Positions 6,721-13,249 of a stretch of 13,303 nucleotides of DNA are shown piece after piece; position 1 is the stretch's first letter, and every line of letters begins with the position of its first letter. Source of the DNA: an uncultured Azospirillum sp. (GTDB lineage Bacteria > Pseudomonadota > Alphaproteobacteria > RF32 > CAG-239); assembly GCA_902489675.1 (NCBI GenBank), contig CABUAP010000020.1, positions 1 through 13,303 of the forward strand, given 5' to 3'. The position numbers were made by a program, and so were the translations under genes. Below the pieces are notes generated by a model. The model worked only from the letters and a program-made list of their open reading frames with translations, was not told the origin of the DNA and did no database searches.

Positions 6721-6762
6721 AAGGCCATAGACTGTGACATTTTATGACGGAGCTTTTAGACT

Positions 6763-7395
6763 ATGGCTGATGAACTGATTGATATTTTTGACGAAAACAT
6801 GAATTTGCTGGGTACGGCAATGAAATCCCAGGCGCACCGCGAGGGATTGTGGCATAAGACTTTTCACTGCTGGCTGGTTCGCAAAAATGACGAAGGTAAA
6901 AATATGGTCTGGCTGCAGCTCCGCAACAAAGACAAATCTATCTATCCCGATATGCTGGATGTTTCTGCCGCCGGTCATGTCAAATCGGGGGAAGAAGTAA
7001 AAGACGGATACCGCGAGGTAACGGAAGAATTGGGGCTCTCTCTGCAAAAAGACAATTTGGTCAAAATGTTTACCACCCGCGAAATCTATCAACAAGGAGA
7101 AATTTATAACCGCGAATTTGAGGTTTTGTATATGGCGGTGGTTGATAACCTGCTGGCCAAAGTCAAATTGCAGCCGGAAGAAGTGGCCGGGCTTTATGAG
7201 GTGGAGTTAAACGACTTTGTCCGCTTGATCAACGGCGATTGCAAAAGTATCGGCGCTTACGGCGTGCATCGCAACAATGACAATACTTATACTTGGGAAG
7301 TTATTACGGTAACGCCGGACAAAGTGGCGGGACACGGCAAGGAGTATTATCTCAAATCGATGGAAATGCTTGCGCGTTATATGGAAAAAGCTTGA
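6763..7395 (+). CDS. Nudix hydrolase (YfcD / isopentenyl-diphosphate isomerase-like subgroup)
   Basis: 210 residues. Nudix enzymes hydrolyse nucleoside diphosphates linked to another group, using a metal held by the Nudix box. The box is at residues 71-92, GHVKSGEEVKDGYREVTEEL followed by GL. It has the REVTEELGL core, but the spacing between the first Glu and the Arg is six instead of the textbook seven. I recall the same short form in relatives of this subgroup, but could not check it. The N-terminal block, LIDIFDENMNLLGTAMKSQA then GLWHKTFHCWLV, is typical of YfcD-like proteins. The tail (about 150-210) probably forms a helical extension. GGAG (6749-6752) is the likely ribosome site. The substrate is unknown. 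It has its own promoter; no good terminator follows. Confidence 0.88.
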   Translation: MADELIDIFDENMNLLGTAMKSQAHREGLWHKTFHCWLVRKNDEGKNMVWLQLRNKDKSIYPDMLDVSAAGHVKSGEEVKDGYREVTEELGLSLQKDNLVKMFTTREIYQQGEIYNREFEVLYMAVVDNLLAKVKLQPEEVAGLYEVELNDFVRLINGDCKSIGAYGVHRNNDNTYTWEVITVTPDKVAGHGKEYYLKSMEMLARYMEKA

Positions 7396-7457
7396 ATTGC
7401 CACCGATTTTGCGGCGCAAATTTTTGTTTAAAAATGATAAATTTTGTCGAATATTGC

Positions 7458-7486
7458 TTTACAAATGTGCGGCAAAAGAGTATACT
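7458..7486 (+). promoter_or_regulatory. Sigma70-like promoter for the HD-domain gene
   Basis: TTTACA (7458-7463), exactly 17 bases and TATACT (7481-7486); an overlapping TATAAT is at 7488-7493. The element lies within an upstream extension of the HD reading frame, which supports the ATG at 7537 as the true start. Confidence 0.7.
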
Positions 7487-7536
7487 GTATAATTCCGTTA
7501 AAATCGGTTGTTGTTTTGAGCTTCGGGGTTGACCAA

Positions 7537-8202
7537 ATGAATTTCAGCTATGCTAATGAATTAATTCTACGGGAAAAGAATTTTGAAATTGCCCACGGGC
7601 GGCCGGAAAATACCTGGTACTTGTTTCACAATCATGTATTTGGCGCGGCAGAAGTCGCAAGAGCGGTGGCCGATCTGGCCGGCATGGATCCTAATTTGGC
7701 TTATTTTTCGGCGCTTTTGCATGATATCGGCAAAATTAGGGAAAAACATGAAAAACGCTTTCACGGCGTTTTAGGCTATGAGATGTTAAAAGAAGAAAAT
7801 GCCGATGTGGCGCGGGCTTGTTTGGTCCATACCTTCCCTTTTAACCGGCTGGACAATTTTGAACATTGCCGCAAAATGTTTTTTGACCGTCGGGAAGACT
7901 ATGAGTTGACGGCAGCCTTTATCCGTTCTCATCCGCTGAATGATTATGATCTGCTGGTGCAGATGGCCGATGGTTTGGCCAATGCCTATGGTTTGGTAAC
8001 GATTGAGGAACGGGCGGCGGAATATGCCAAACGTCACGGTATCGATGTGCCGCCGGGAATGTTGGAATCTATGCACGAGTTGAAAGACTATTTTGACCGC
8101 AAAATCGGTCTTGATGTCTATACCTTGTTTGATAAGGTGGCGGCTAAAGATATTTTTATTACCGTTCCGGCCGGCGGCGGGGTGTTTTCTTCGGCAGGCT
8201 GA
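7537..8202 (+). CDS. HD-domain phosphohydrolase
   Basis: 221 residues from the ATG at 7537; GGGG (7525-7528) is a weak ribosome site, and the promoter at 7458-7486 rules out the longer upstream frame. The HD metal ligands are visible: His31 or His33 (YLFHNHVFGAAEVARA), the HD pair at 62-63 in ALLHDIGKIREKHEKRFHG, His98 (CLVHTF) and Asp145 (VQMADGLA). HD proteins of this type hydrolyse nucleotides or other phosphate esters; the substrate is not apparent. The C terminus (TVPAGGGVFSSAG) is encoded inside the end of the opposing transporter gene, a 44-base tail-to-tail overlap, and has low complexity, so it was probably gained by extension past a lost stop. Confidence 0.85.
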   Translation: MNFSYANELILREKNFEIAHGRPENTWYLFHNHVFGAAEVARAVADLAGMDPNLAYFSALLHDIGKIREKHEKRFHGVLGYEMLKEENADVARACLVHTFPFNRLDNFEHCRKMFFDRREDYELTAAFIRSHPLNDYDLLVQMADGLANAYGLVTIEERAAEYAKRHGIDVPPGMLESMHELKDYFDRKIGLDVYTLFDKVAAKDIFITVPAGGGVFSSAG

Positions 8203-9055
8203 CCAGCAGCACACCGGCAACGACAACCGCACCGCCGATGATTTGCGAAAGGCTGATGTGTTCTTTCAATACAAAATGCGCTTCAAGTGCGCTGAAAACC
8301 GGCAGCATATAATAGATGATACCGGCTTTGACATTACCGATTTTATTTAACGCCGTGTTCCACGCAAGATAGGAAATGACCGAGTTGAAAATCCCGAGAT
8401 AGGCAATAACGGCCAAATCTTCGGAACGAATGTTTTCAATCTGAGAAACGGGGACGGAAATAAGTACTCCGGCCGCCAAAATCGGCAGTGCGGTGATGAT
8501 GGTGGCGCCAAGCATGACAGATTGGTCGATCTCGGGCGGCCGCTTGGATTGAAGCATGGAATATATGGCAAAACCAAAAGTGTTGGCTAAAACAAAAAAA
8601 TCGCCGCTGACCAGTTTGACCTGAGAAAGCCGGGAAAAATTGCCGTCTAAAATAATAACGACAACGCCGGCCACGGCAATCACCAGTCCGGCCAGTTGTT
8701 GGTTTGAAATTTCGGTTTTAAGAAAAATACGGGAAAGCAGTACCAAAAAGATAGGGCCGGTCATATCAAGCATGCCGATATTGACGGCCGAAGCCGTGTG
8801 TCCGGCAAAATAAATCAGAGTATTGTCAAGAACAATGCCGGTGACGGCCAAGCCGAAAATCAGCGGAATATGTTGCCGCAGATGTTTTTGTGCCGCTTTG
8901 ATTTTGTGCCAGGAAAGCGGTATCAGAATGCATCCGGCGACCAGCCAGCGGCCGAATGCAATCTCAAGCGGTGCCATTGACGAAGCAAAACTGGTAGCGA
9001 CAATAATGTTCCAGCTCCAGAAAAAAATGGCGGTAAATGCCAGTAGATAACCCAT
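8159..9055 (-). CDS. EamA/DMT-superfamily transporter
   Basis: 298 residues on the minus strand with about ten hydrophobic helices in two similar halves, the EamA layout. First half: MGYLLAFTAIFFWSWNIIVA, FGRWLVAGCILIPL, then LIFGLAVTGIVLDNTLIYFAG and AVNIGMLDMTGPIFLVLLSR. Second half: SGDFFVLANTFGFAIYSMLQ through SVISYLAWNTALNKIGNVKA and LPVFSALEAHFVLKEHISLS to the last helix, GGAVVVAGVLLVSLP. The PVFSALEAHFVLKE block near the end is a strong EamA signature. Such proteins export or import metabolites such as amino acids or nucleotide sugars; the substrate is unknown. A basic tail (KKTPRRRPER) faces the cytoplasm. An AAAGGAA ribosome site precedes the ATG. It diverges from the HAD gene and overlaps the HD gene at its 3' end. 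Confidence 0.92.
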   Translation of the reverse strand: MGYLLAFTAIFFWSWNIIVATSFASSMAPLEIAFGRWLVAGCILIPLSWHKIKAAQKHLRQHIPLIFGLAVTGIVLDNTLIYFAGHTASAVNIGMLDMTGPIFLVLLSRIFLKTEISNQQLAGLVIAVAGVVVIILDGNFSRLSQVKLVSGDFFVLANTFGFAIYSMLQSKRPPEIDQSVMLGATIITALPILAAGVLISVPVSQIENIRSEDLAVIAYLGIFNSVISYLAWNTALNKIGNVKAGIIYYMLPVFSALEAHFVLKEHISLSQIIGGAVVVAGVLLVSLPKKTPRRRPER

Positions 9056-9074
9056 ATCTGTTTTCCTTTCCCCT

Positions 9075-9131
9075 GCCGATATAATTCGTAAGCCGGTAAA
9101 AACAAGGTTTGCTTTGCGGTTTTATATCGGC
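9075..9131. promoter_or_regulatory. Perfect 10-bp inverted repeat in the divergent intergenic region (candidate operator)
   Basis: GCCGATATAA (9075-9084) is the exact reverse complement of TTATATCGGC (9122-9131), with 37 bases between. The left arm covers the candidate minus-strand -10 (9078-9083), and the right arm ends directly before the plus-strand -10 (9132-9137). This suits a regulator acting on both genes, but no binding protein is known. Confidence 0.4.
9078..9105 (-). promoter_or_regulatory. Candidate promoter for the EamA transporter gene
   Basis: On the minus strand, TTGTTT (9105-9100), a 16-base spacer and TATATC (9083-9078). The same TATATC -10 is seen before the SIMPL gene. The leader would be about 16 bases. 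Confidence 0.4.
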
Positions 9132-9137
9132 TATACT
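9109..9137 (+). promoter_or_regulatory. Sigma70-like promoter for the HAD phosphatase gene
   Basis: TTGCTT (9109-9114), a 17-base spacer and TATACT (9132-9137), followed by a 28-base leader with AGGGA before the ATG at 9166. Its -35 lies back to back with the transporter -35, only three bases apart. Confidence 0.6.
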
Positions 9138-9165
9138 CAAATAAAAAAAACGGCCTAGGGAAAAA

Positions 9166-9852
9166 ATGATAAAATACTGCGTTTGGGATGTGGGCAACAC
9201 GATTTATAACTTTAGTCTAAAACCATTGGAACGTTGGTTTGCGGAAAAAACAACCGATATTGAAAAATTCCGGCATAACGGCGGCTTGCGAAATTATAGT
9301 TTCAATCCCTATATGCTCGGACAAATTGATACCAAAGAAATGTGCGTTCAGTTGTGCGAACGTTTTGATGTGCCCTATACCAAAGAAGTGCCGGCCGCAA
9401 TAAACAGGGAACTGCATCGAGGCGTGGGACCGTATTTTGCCGAAACTAAACAAATGATGCGGCTTATGCGGAAAAAGGGGATAGAAAACGCCGTTTTTTC
9501 CAATGCAATGCCGCTGCTTGCCGGCACGGTTTCTTATCCCGAACTGCTGAAGCCGGAAAATGTTTTTACTTCTTACAAAGCCGGTCTGCTGAAACCAGAC
9601 CCGGCAGTGTATGAATATGTTCGCGCCAACCTCGGTGCCCGTTTTGAAGAAATGATTATGGTTGACGATAAGCCGAAAAATATTGAAGCTGCCCGCGCGC
9701 TGGGAATGTATGGCGTGATTTATGCGCCGGAAACGGCAGAGCGGGATCTTATGCAAATTATAAACCATGTCGGTTGTCCGGTAAAAATGACCGATAAGGA
9801 TATTATCCGCCAAAGCATAAAAAACGTTTTGGACACAAATAAACAAAAATAG
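9166..9852 (+). CDS. HAD-superfamily hydrolase, YihX-like phosphatase
   Basis: 228 residues; AGGGA (9157-9161) precedes the ATG. The four HAD motifs are in order: motif I CVWDVGNTI with nucleophile Asp8, motif II FSNAMP (Ser112), motif III GLLKPDPAVYEY (Lys143) and motif IV MVDDKPKNIEAARALG (Asp167, Asp168). Motif I has Gly where most HAD phosphatases have the general-acid Asp two residues after the nucleophile. The same DxGN form occurs in E. coli YihX (glucose-1-phosphate phosphatase), whose motif IV is also similar, so a sugar-phosphate substrate is possible. The helical cap lies between motifs I and II (about 15-100). A Lys-rich tail ends the protein. Transcribed divergently from the EamA gene; no terminator is seen after it. 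Confidence 0.85.
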   Translation: MIKYCVWDVGNTIYNFSLKPLERWFAEKTTDIEKFRHNGGLRNYSFNPYMLGQIDTKEMCVQLCERFDVPYTKEVPAAINRELHRGVGPYFAETKQMMRLMRKKGIENAVFSNAMPLLAGTVSYPELLKPENVFTSYKAGLLKPDPAVYEYVRANLGARFEEMIMVDDKPKNIEAARALGMYGVIYAPETAERDLMQIINHVGCPVKMTDKDIIRQSIKNVLDTNKQK

Positions 9853-9908
9853 ATTGATTTTTTCTGCCGTTTTGATTATATTGAAAATGTTTGAAAATTT
9901 ATTGTCAC

Positions 9909-9914
9909 TATAAT
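9909..9914 (+). promoter_or_regulatory. Consensus TATAAT -10 before the AT-hook-like gene
   Basis: A perfect TATAAT lies 29 bases before the ATG at 9944. No good -35 sits at 16-18 bases; two TTGAAA hexamers (9881-9886 and 9891-9896) are 22 and 12 bases away, so the promoter assignment is only partial. Confidence 0.4.
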
Positions 9915-9922
9915 TGAATGTC

Positions 9923-9934
9923 TAACTTAAAAAC
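9923..9934 (+). promoter_or_regulatory. TAACTTAAAAAC leader motif, second copy
   Basis: Identical to 4463-4474 and in the same place relative to the start codon (nine bases before the ATG against ten). If TATAAT at 9909 is used, the motif would form the first bases of the mRNA. The leader has no Shine-Dalgarno sequence. Confidence 0.35.
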
Positions 9935-9943
9935 TTTTTGTTT

Positions 9944-10984
9944 ATGAGTAACGAAAAAGAAGTATTGTACCATTTGCTTGATACAATTCAGTTGATGGAA
10001 CTCCCGAGGGAGGTGTATGCCGAATTTGCGCGGGAGATGATCACACGTCTGGGACTTTCTCTTGAAGACTGTTTTTCTGTTGGGGAAACAACGCAGTTTC
10101 TGCAAAACATCAGGGAAAAATGCAAAGATTTGATCTCTCTGACGGAAATGCTGCCGTCTGTCTTGGCACTCGCTGCTGCTGTACCTGCTGTTCCGGCAGT
10201 TGTTCGGGAAGTATCTGAAACGGGAGAAATTCCGTTGGAAGACGAAAACGGGGTGATCGGCTGCGTGATCCGGACGGAAGAAAAGCCCGAAACCGCAGAA
10301 GAAGCTCGAGTATCTGCTTATCCGAAAGGTTACAGCCGCAACGGTAAAAAGCTGGGACGTCCGCGAAAGCCCCCCAAAGCAGCAGCTTCGAAGGAAAATA
10401 ACGCGGACGAAGAGGAAGATAAGCCCGTAGATAACGAGGTGATCGTATCCGATACAGTAACCGAACAGCAAAATGATGAAAAAGGCGAGGTTGCTCCTGC
10501 CGAAACTCCGTCGGAAAAAAGCGCCGCTGATGAGGATGCTTTAACTGCTGAAGAGTTGCAGGAAATCGAGAATCTGAAGATGGGCAGAGAATATTCCATG
10601 GATATTCTTTATTGTTGGCGCAACCGAATGGTTGTTTCCAACCGGGTGTTGCAGGAGGGAACGCCGCTCGGCGTTTTTATCCCTTATAATCGCAAGGCTG
10701 TAGAGTATGAAAAATTCATTCTTTATGTGACCGACGAAATCTCCGGCTTGCCCTTGAGCAAAGCCTCGTCCTATGCCCGCAGCAAACTGCCGGCATATAA
10801 AGGCGAAAAGTGGAAAGTTCTCGACACATGGCAGATTGAGGCGGCCAAACAGGCGCAGCCGGAGCTCAATCGGATTTTGAAAAAAATCGGCGGTGATCCG
10901 TTTGTCGGTTCTTATCTGGTTCCCAAAGTGGTCAATTACCACAAAATGCCCGACAAGATCCGCTATGCGCTCAATGTTCGTTGA
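9944..10984 (+). CDS. Hypothetical protein with AT-hook-like motif, acidic linker and a C-terminal globular domain
   Basis: 346 residues from the ATG at 9944; the in-frame TTG at 9938 is less likely. Three parts are visible. Residues 1-75 are helical (LLDTIQLMELPREVYAEFAR), with a start like small alpha-helical binding domains. Residues 76-205 are low-complexity: an Ala/Pro/Val run (AAAVPAVPAVV), then a basic KKLGRPRKPPK at 135-145 with the GRPRK core of AT-hook DNA-binding motifs, then an acidic, disordered-looking stretch (150-205). Residues 215-346 form a compact domain: MDILYCWRNRMVV, GTPLGVFIPYN, KFILYVTDEISGLPLSKASS, EKWKVLDTWQIEAA and LNRILKKIGGDPFVGSYL. That domain's pattern of strand, SxA helix, W-K-V-L-D-T-W and IGG recalls DUF1566/Lcl-like domains, but this is only a resemblance. 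Function unknown. A strong terminator follows. Confidence 0.82.
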   Translation: MSNEKEVLYHLLDTIQLMELPREVYAEFAREMITRLGLSLEDCFSVGETTQFLQNIREKCKDLISLTEMLPSVLALAAAVPAVPAVVREVSETGEIPLEDENGVIGCVIRTEEKPETAEEARVSAYPKGYSRNGKKLGRPRKPPKAAASKENNADEEEDKPVDNEVIVSDTVTEQQNDEKGEVAPAETPSEKSAADEDALTAEELQEIENLKMGREYSMDILYCWRNRMVVSNRVLQEGTPLGVFIPYNRKAVEYEKFILYVTDEISGLPLSKASSYARSKLPAYKGEKWKVLDTWQIEAAKQAQPELNRILKKIGGDPFVGSYLVPKVVNYHKMPDKIRYALNVR

Positions 10985-10999
10985 ACTGTAAAATGATTG

Positions 11000-11036
11000 A
11001 AAAACAGAAGCTGCCGTTAAGGTTGCTTCTGTTTTT
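11000..11036 (+). terminator. Rho-independent terminator after the AT-hook-like gene
   Basis: A perfect 12-bp stem, AAAAACAGAAGC (11000-11011) with GCTTCTGTTTTT (11025-11036), encloses a 13-base loop and ends in a T-run. Confidence 0.9.
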
Positions 11037-11114
11037 GTTTGGGGATACCGTAAGGGGTTTACAAACAGCGGAAAATGAGCTATAAAAAACAAGATTTGAA
11101 ATTATTAATTTAAC

Positions 11115-11120
11115 TATAAT
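11115..11120 (+). promoter_or_regulatory. TATAAT hexamer directly before the lipoprotein start
   Basis: A consensus -10 hexamer lies four bases before the ATG at 11125. If used, transcription would start at or next to the start codon, giving a leaderless mRNA, which would explain why no Shine-Dalgarno sequence is visible. AGATTT (11092-11097) is at 17 bases but is a weak -35. The hexamer may equally be chance in AT-rich DNA. Confidence 0.25.
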
Positions 11121-11124
11121 GTGT

Positions 11125-11724
11125 ATGAAAAAAGTTTTTGTTTTGCTGTTGCCGCTGCTGTTTGTTGCTTGCGACAAAGCGGAAGAACCGGAGCGGCCGC
11201 CGTTTTCCCATCCGGTGGAAACAGAAGAGAACACGGTTATTGACAAGTTGTACGAAATCAGTATGCGGCGGGAAATTCCTTTTCCGTTTGCCGCGTATGT
11301 GCTGCGTTTGGCGGACGGCAACGATGTTTATATGCTTCGTTATCGTTATAACCGCGATTTGCATGAAGGAGAACGCATCAGTTACCGGGTTTTTTCTTTT
11401 TGCCCGGATGAAATTGCGGTTTTAAACGGCGTGGAACTTGGTGACGGCAGCGATGCCGGTGGCGAAAAAGAAAAAATGGCAAGCCGCGGTTTGGTTGCAA
11501 CTGATCCTACAGAAGCGTATGTAACGGATATTTTTGATATGAAAATCCGTTATAGTTTGACTTTTGTGCCGATAGACACCTGGTTCATTGAACTGGATGA
11601 CGGAAAACTGGTTTATGTGAAAAAAAGTAAATTGAACTTGGAACTCAAACCGGGAGATCACATTGTGTATAATGTCTATACCCTTTCTCCGAACGAGGTT
11701 CTGGCAATTAAAAAACTAGATTAA
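11125..11724 (+). CDS. Lipoprotein with two internal repeats, function unknown
   Basis: 199 residues. A short basic start and hydrophobic core, then the lipobox VAC at Cys16 (MKKVFVLLLPLLFVACDK), predict export and lipid attachment. Asp at +2 would keep an enteric lipoprotein in the inner membrane; whether that rule holds here is unknown. The mature part contains a duplicated unit of about 48 residues. Copy 1 (58-105) runs YVLRLADGNDVYML ... LHEGERISYRVFSFCPDEIAVL. Copy 2 (153-199) runs WFIELDDGKLVYVKK ... LKPGDHIVYNVYTLSPNEVLAI. Both share a DG turn, VY, an acidic or basic linker, G-[ED]-[RH]-I-x-Y-x-V and a P-[DN]-E-[IV] end, which suits small beta-barrel folds. The ATG at 11125 is preferred to the one at 11119 because MKK makes a better signal peptide start. 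Terminators flank the gene, so it is a single-gene unit. Confidence 0.85.
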   Translation: MKKVFVLLLPLLFVACDKAEEPERPPFSHPVETEENTVIDKLYEISMRREIPFPFAAYVLRLADGNDVYMLRYRYNRDLHEGERISYRVFSFCPDEIAVLNGVELGDGSDAGGEKEKMASRGLVATDPTEAYVTDIFDMKIRYSLTFVPIDTWFIELDDGKLVYVKKSKLNLELKPGDHIVYNVYTLSPNEVLAIKKLD

Positions 11725-11731
11725 ACGGAAG

Positions 11732-11765
11732 GCTCCGCGTGTTAAAATAACACCGGAGCTTTTTT
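11732..11765 (+). terminator. Rho-independent terminator after the lipoprotein gene
   Basis: GCTCCG (11732-11737) and GTGTTA (11739-11744) pair with TAACAC (11748-11753) and CGGAGC (11754-11759). A single bulged C (11738) interrupts the stem, the loop is AAA, and a T-run follows (11760-11765). Confidence 0.92.
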
Positions 11766-11788
11766 GTGCTGAAGAGAGGAAAAATCGA

Positions 11789-11816
11789 TTGCTTTTTGCC
11801 GGGGTTGGTTTACAAT
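11789..11816 (+). promoter_or_regulatory. Sigma70-like promoter for the phosphatase/acyltransferase operon
   Basis: TTGCTT (11789-11794), a 16-base spacer and TACAAT (11811-11816). Transcription would start near 11823, so the in-frame ATG at 11823 would have no leader and the ATG at 11853 is the better start. Confidence 0.6.
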
Positions 11817-11852
11817 CCGCCAATGAGATTAACAGCAGTTTTTTGGGGGCAA

Positions 11853-12473
11853 ATGAAAAAACATTTTTATATTTTTCGACACGGGCAGACAATCTGGAAT
11901 GCGGAAGGACGGCCGCAAGGACAGCATCCGTATCCGGTTCCGCTGACAATGACCGGTCGTGAACAGGCAGAGCAACTGGCACAAAAATTGTCAGATAAAA
12001 AAATTAAAAAGCTGATCAGTTCCGATTTGCTCCGTGCTAAACAAACTGCGGAAATCGTTGCCGGCAGGCTTGGGCTTGAGGTAGAATTTGACGCGCGTCT
12101 GCGGGAAGTGGATTACGGAAAATTAAATGGTATGTATACAATTGAACGCGAAGAAAAATATCCGGATTTTCGCAAATGCTATACCGATTATTCGGCAAGT
12201 TTTCCCGATGGTGAAAGTTTTGGCGAGGTTGGCGAACGAATGAAAGCAGCGATCCGCGAGGCGGCGCTGAAATATAATAACCGCAGTATTGCCGTTTCCT
12301 CTCACGGAAATGCCATGACCGTATTGTTAAATGTTTTGTTTGGCCGCAAATTGTATCGATTGGCTAACTGTGATTTTATTCATATTACCTATGATCCCGA
12401 CAAAGATTTGTGGGCGCCGGTCGATATTCCGCCCGAACAGCCGGCGTTTGAACCTACGTTTTTGAACTATTGA
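11853..12473 (+). CDS. Histidine phosphatase family protein (phosphoglycerate mutase-like)
   Basis: 206 residues from the ATG at 11853, which has GGGGG (11845-11849) close upstream. The family hallmark RHG is at 9-11 (FYIFRHGQTIWNAEGRPQG, His10 being the phosphorylated residue). LISSDLLRAKQTAEIVAGRL (54-73) supplies the conserved Arg61. LREVDYGKLNG (83-93) holds the Glu proton donor (Glu85), and VSSHGNAMTVLL (148-159) the second catalytic His151. All key residues are present, so an active enzyme is expected. The length fits GpmB/CobC-type broad phosphatases more than the roughly 250-residue dPGM mutases, so the substrate is open. It is followed 11 bases later by an acyltransferase gene, so the two are co-transcribed; a role in sugar-phosphate or surface-glycan metabolism is possible but unproven. 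Confidence 0.9.
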   Translation: MKKHFYIFRHGQTIWNAEGRPQGQHPYPVPLTMTGREQAEQLAQKLSDKKIKKLISSDLLRAKQTAEIVAGRLGLEVEFDARLREVDYGKLNGMYTIEREEKYPDFRKCYTDYSASFPDGESFGEVGERMKAAIREAALKYNNRSIAVSSHGNAMTVLLNVLFGRKLYRLANCDFIHITYDPDKDLWAPVDIPPEQPAFEPTFLNY

Positions 12474-12484
12474 GGGAGTGTAGC

Positions 12485-13129
12485 ATGGGATTGTCGGTCA
12501 CGGGAGAAAATAATCGGCTGCTGATTGTCGAAAACGGCGAAGAGCGGGAAATAAATGAAGAAATTCCCGGTTTTGAGATTGAAATCAGCGGCAATAATAA
12601 TTTGATCCGCATTGAGTATCCGCAGTGTTTTGAAAAATCACGATTGAAAATTGTCGGTGACAATAATGAGTTTAGCAAAAAAGCATCTGTACGCAAAACG
12701 GTGGATTCATTTTTTTATGTCGGTAACGGCAGCCGGATCACAATCGGGCGCAATTGTTTTTTTAACGGCGGCATCGGCGTTTTTGCCAAAGAAAAAACAG
12801 GTGTTTCTGTTGTTTTGGGCGATGACGTTATTATCGGCAGCGGTTCCGTGATTCGCACCGGCGACGGTCATACGATCGTTGATGCGGGCAGTCGCGATCC
12901 GTTAAATGAACCTCGGGATATCAAAATCGGCAGCCATGTATGGGTAGGCGCAAGAGTGATGCTGCTCAAGGGCGCAGAAATCGGCGCTCATTCCATTGTC
13001 GGTGCCATGTCTTTGGTTAATAAGAAATTTGATGAAAAAAATGTTATTATCGCCGGTGTTCCGGCGCGTGTGATCCGCCGTGATGTAGATTGGGATATCT
13101 CCGACTATGCGGCTTATACCGAAATTTGA
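12485..13129 (+). CDS. Hexapeptide-repeat acyltransferase (LbetaH superfamily)
   Basis: 214 residues from the ATG at 12485, chosen because GAGGGAG (12472-12478), overlapping the preceding stop, is an excellent ribosome site; the upstream TTG at 12470 would put that site inside the gene. Residues 1-110 contain loose beta repeats (ISGNNNLIRIEY, IVGDNNEF, YVGNGSRITIGRNCFFNGGIG). A left-handed beta-helix follows: VVLGDDVIIGSGSVIRTGDG with catalytic-type His129 (GDGHTI), IKIGSHVWVGARVMLLKGAE, IGAHSIVGAMSLV and the closing VIIAGVPARVIRRD. These are marks of CoA-dependent O-acetyltransferases that modify surface polysaccharides. The [ST]xDGHxI context is typical of capsule and LPS modifying enzymes. 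Sits 11 bases after the phosphatase gene. The acceptor is unknown. Confidence 0.9.
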   Translation: MGLSVTGENNRLLIVENGEEREINEEIPGFEIEISGNNNLIRIEYPQCFEKSRLKIVGDNNEFSKKASVRKTVDSFFYVGNGSRITIGRNCFFNGGIGVFAKEKTGVSVVLGDDVIIGSGSVIRTGDGHTIVDAGSRDPLNEPRDIKIGSHVWVGARVMLLKGAEIGAHSIVGAMSLVNKKFDEKNVIIAGVPARVIRRDVDWDISDYAAYTEI

Positions 13130-13140
13130 AAAATCCCGAG

Positions 13141-13167
13141 TCTAAAAATATAAATTCATATTTTAGA
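13141..13167. repeat. AT-rich inverted repeat after the acyltransferase gene
   Basis: TCTAAAA (13141-13147) pairs with TTTTAGA (13161-13167); inside it, TAT (13149-13151) pairs with ATA (13158-13160) across one bulged A. No T-run follows and the stem has almost no GC, so it is a weak terminator at best. It could be a protein-binding site. Confidence 0.4.
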
Positions 13168-13249
13168 GAATAAAACTTTTACAAATGAAAAAAGAATTGA
13201 GCTTTTTCATAAGGTTGGAGATATAAATATAAAAAAGTTGCCAAAAATG

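Noticed and set aside
7400..7420. Terminator after the Nudix gene
   Set aside because: Only a 5-bp stem (TTTGC/GCAAA around GGC) can form before a short T-run; too weak to call.
7444..7536. Longer N terminus for the HD-domain protein
   Set aside because: A TTTACA-N17-TATACT promoter lies inside this stretch, and transcripts from it would begin after 7444.
11766..11852. N-terminal extension of the histidine phosphatase
   Set aside because: The promoter at 11789-11816 puts the transcript start near 11823, and the RHG motif begins nine residues after the ATG at 11853, as is normal for the family.
13185..13226. Short reading frame of 13 codons (MKKELSFFIRLEI)
   Set aside because: It has no ribosome site and AT-rich DNA of this kind gives such frames often; nothing supports translation.
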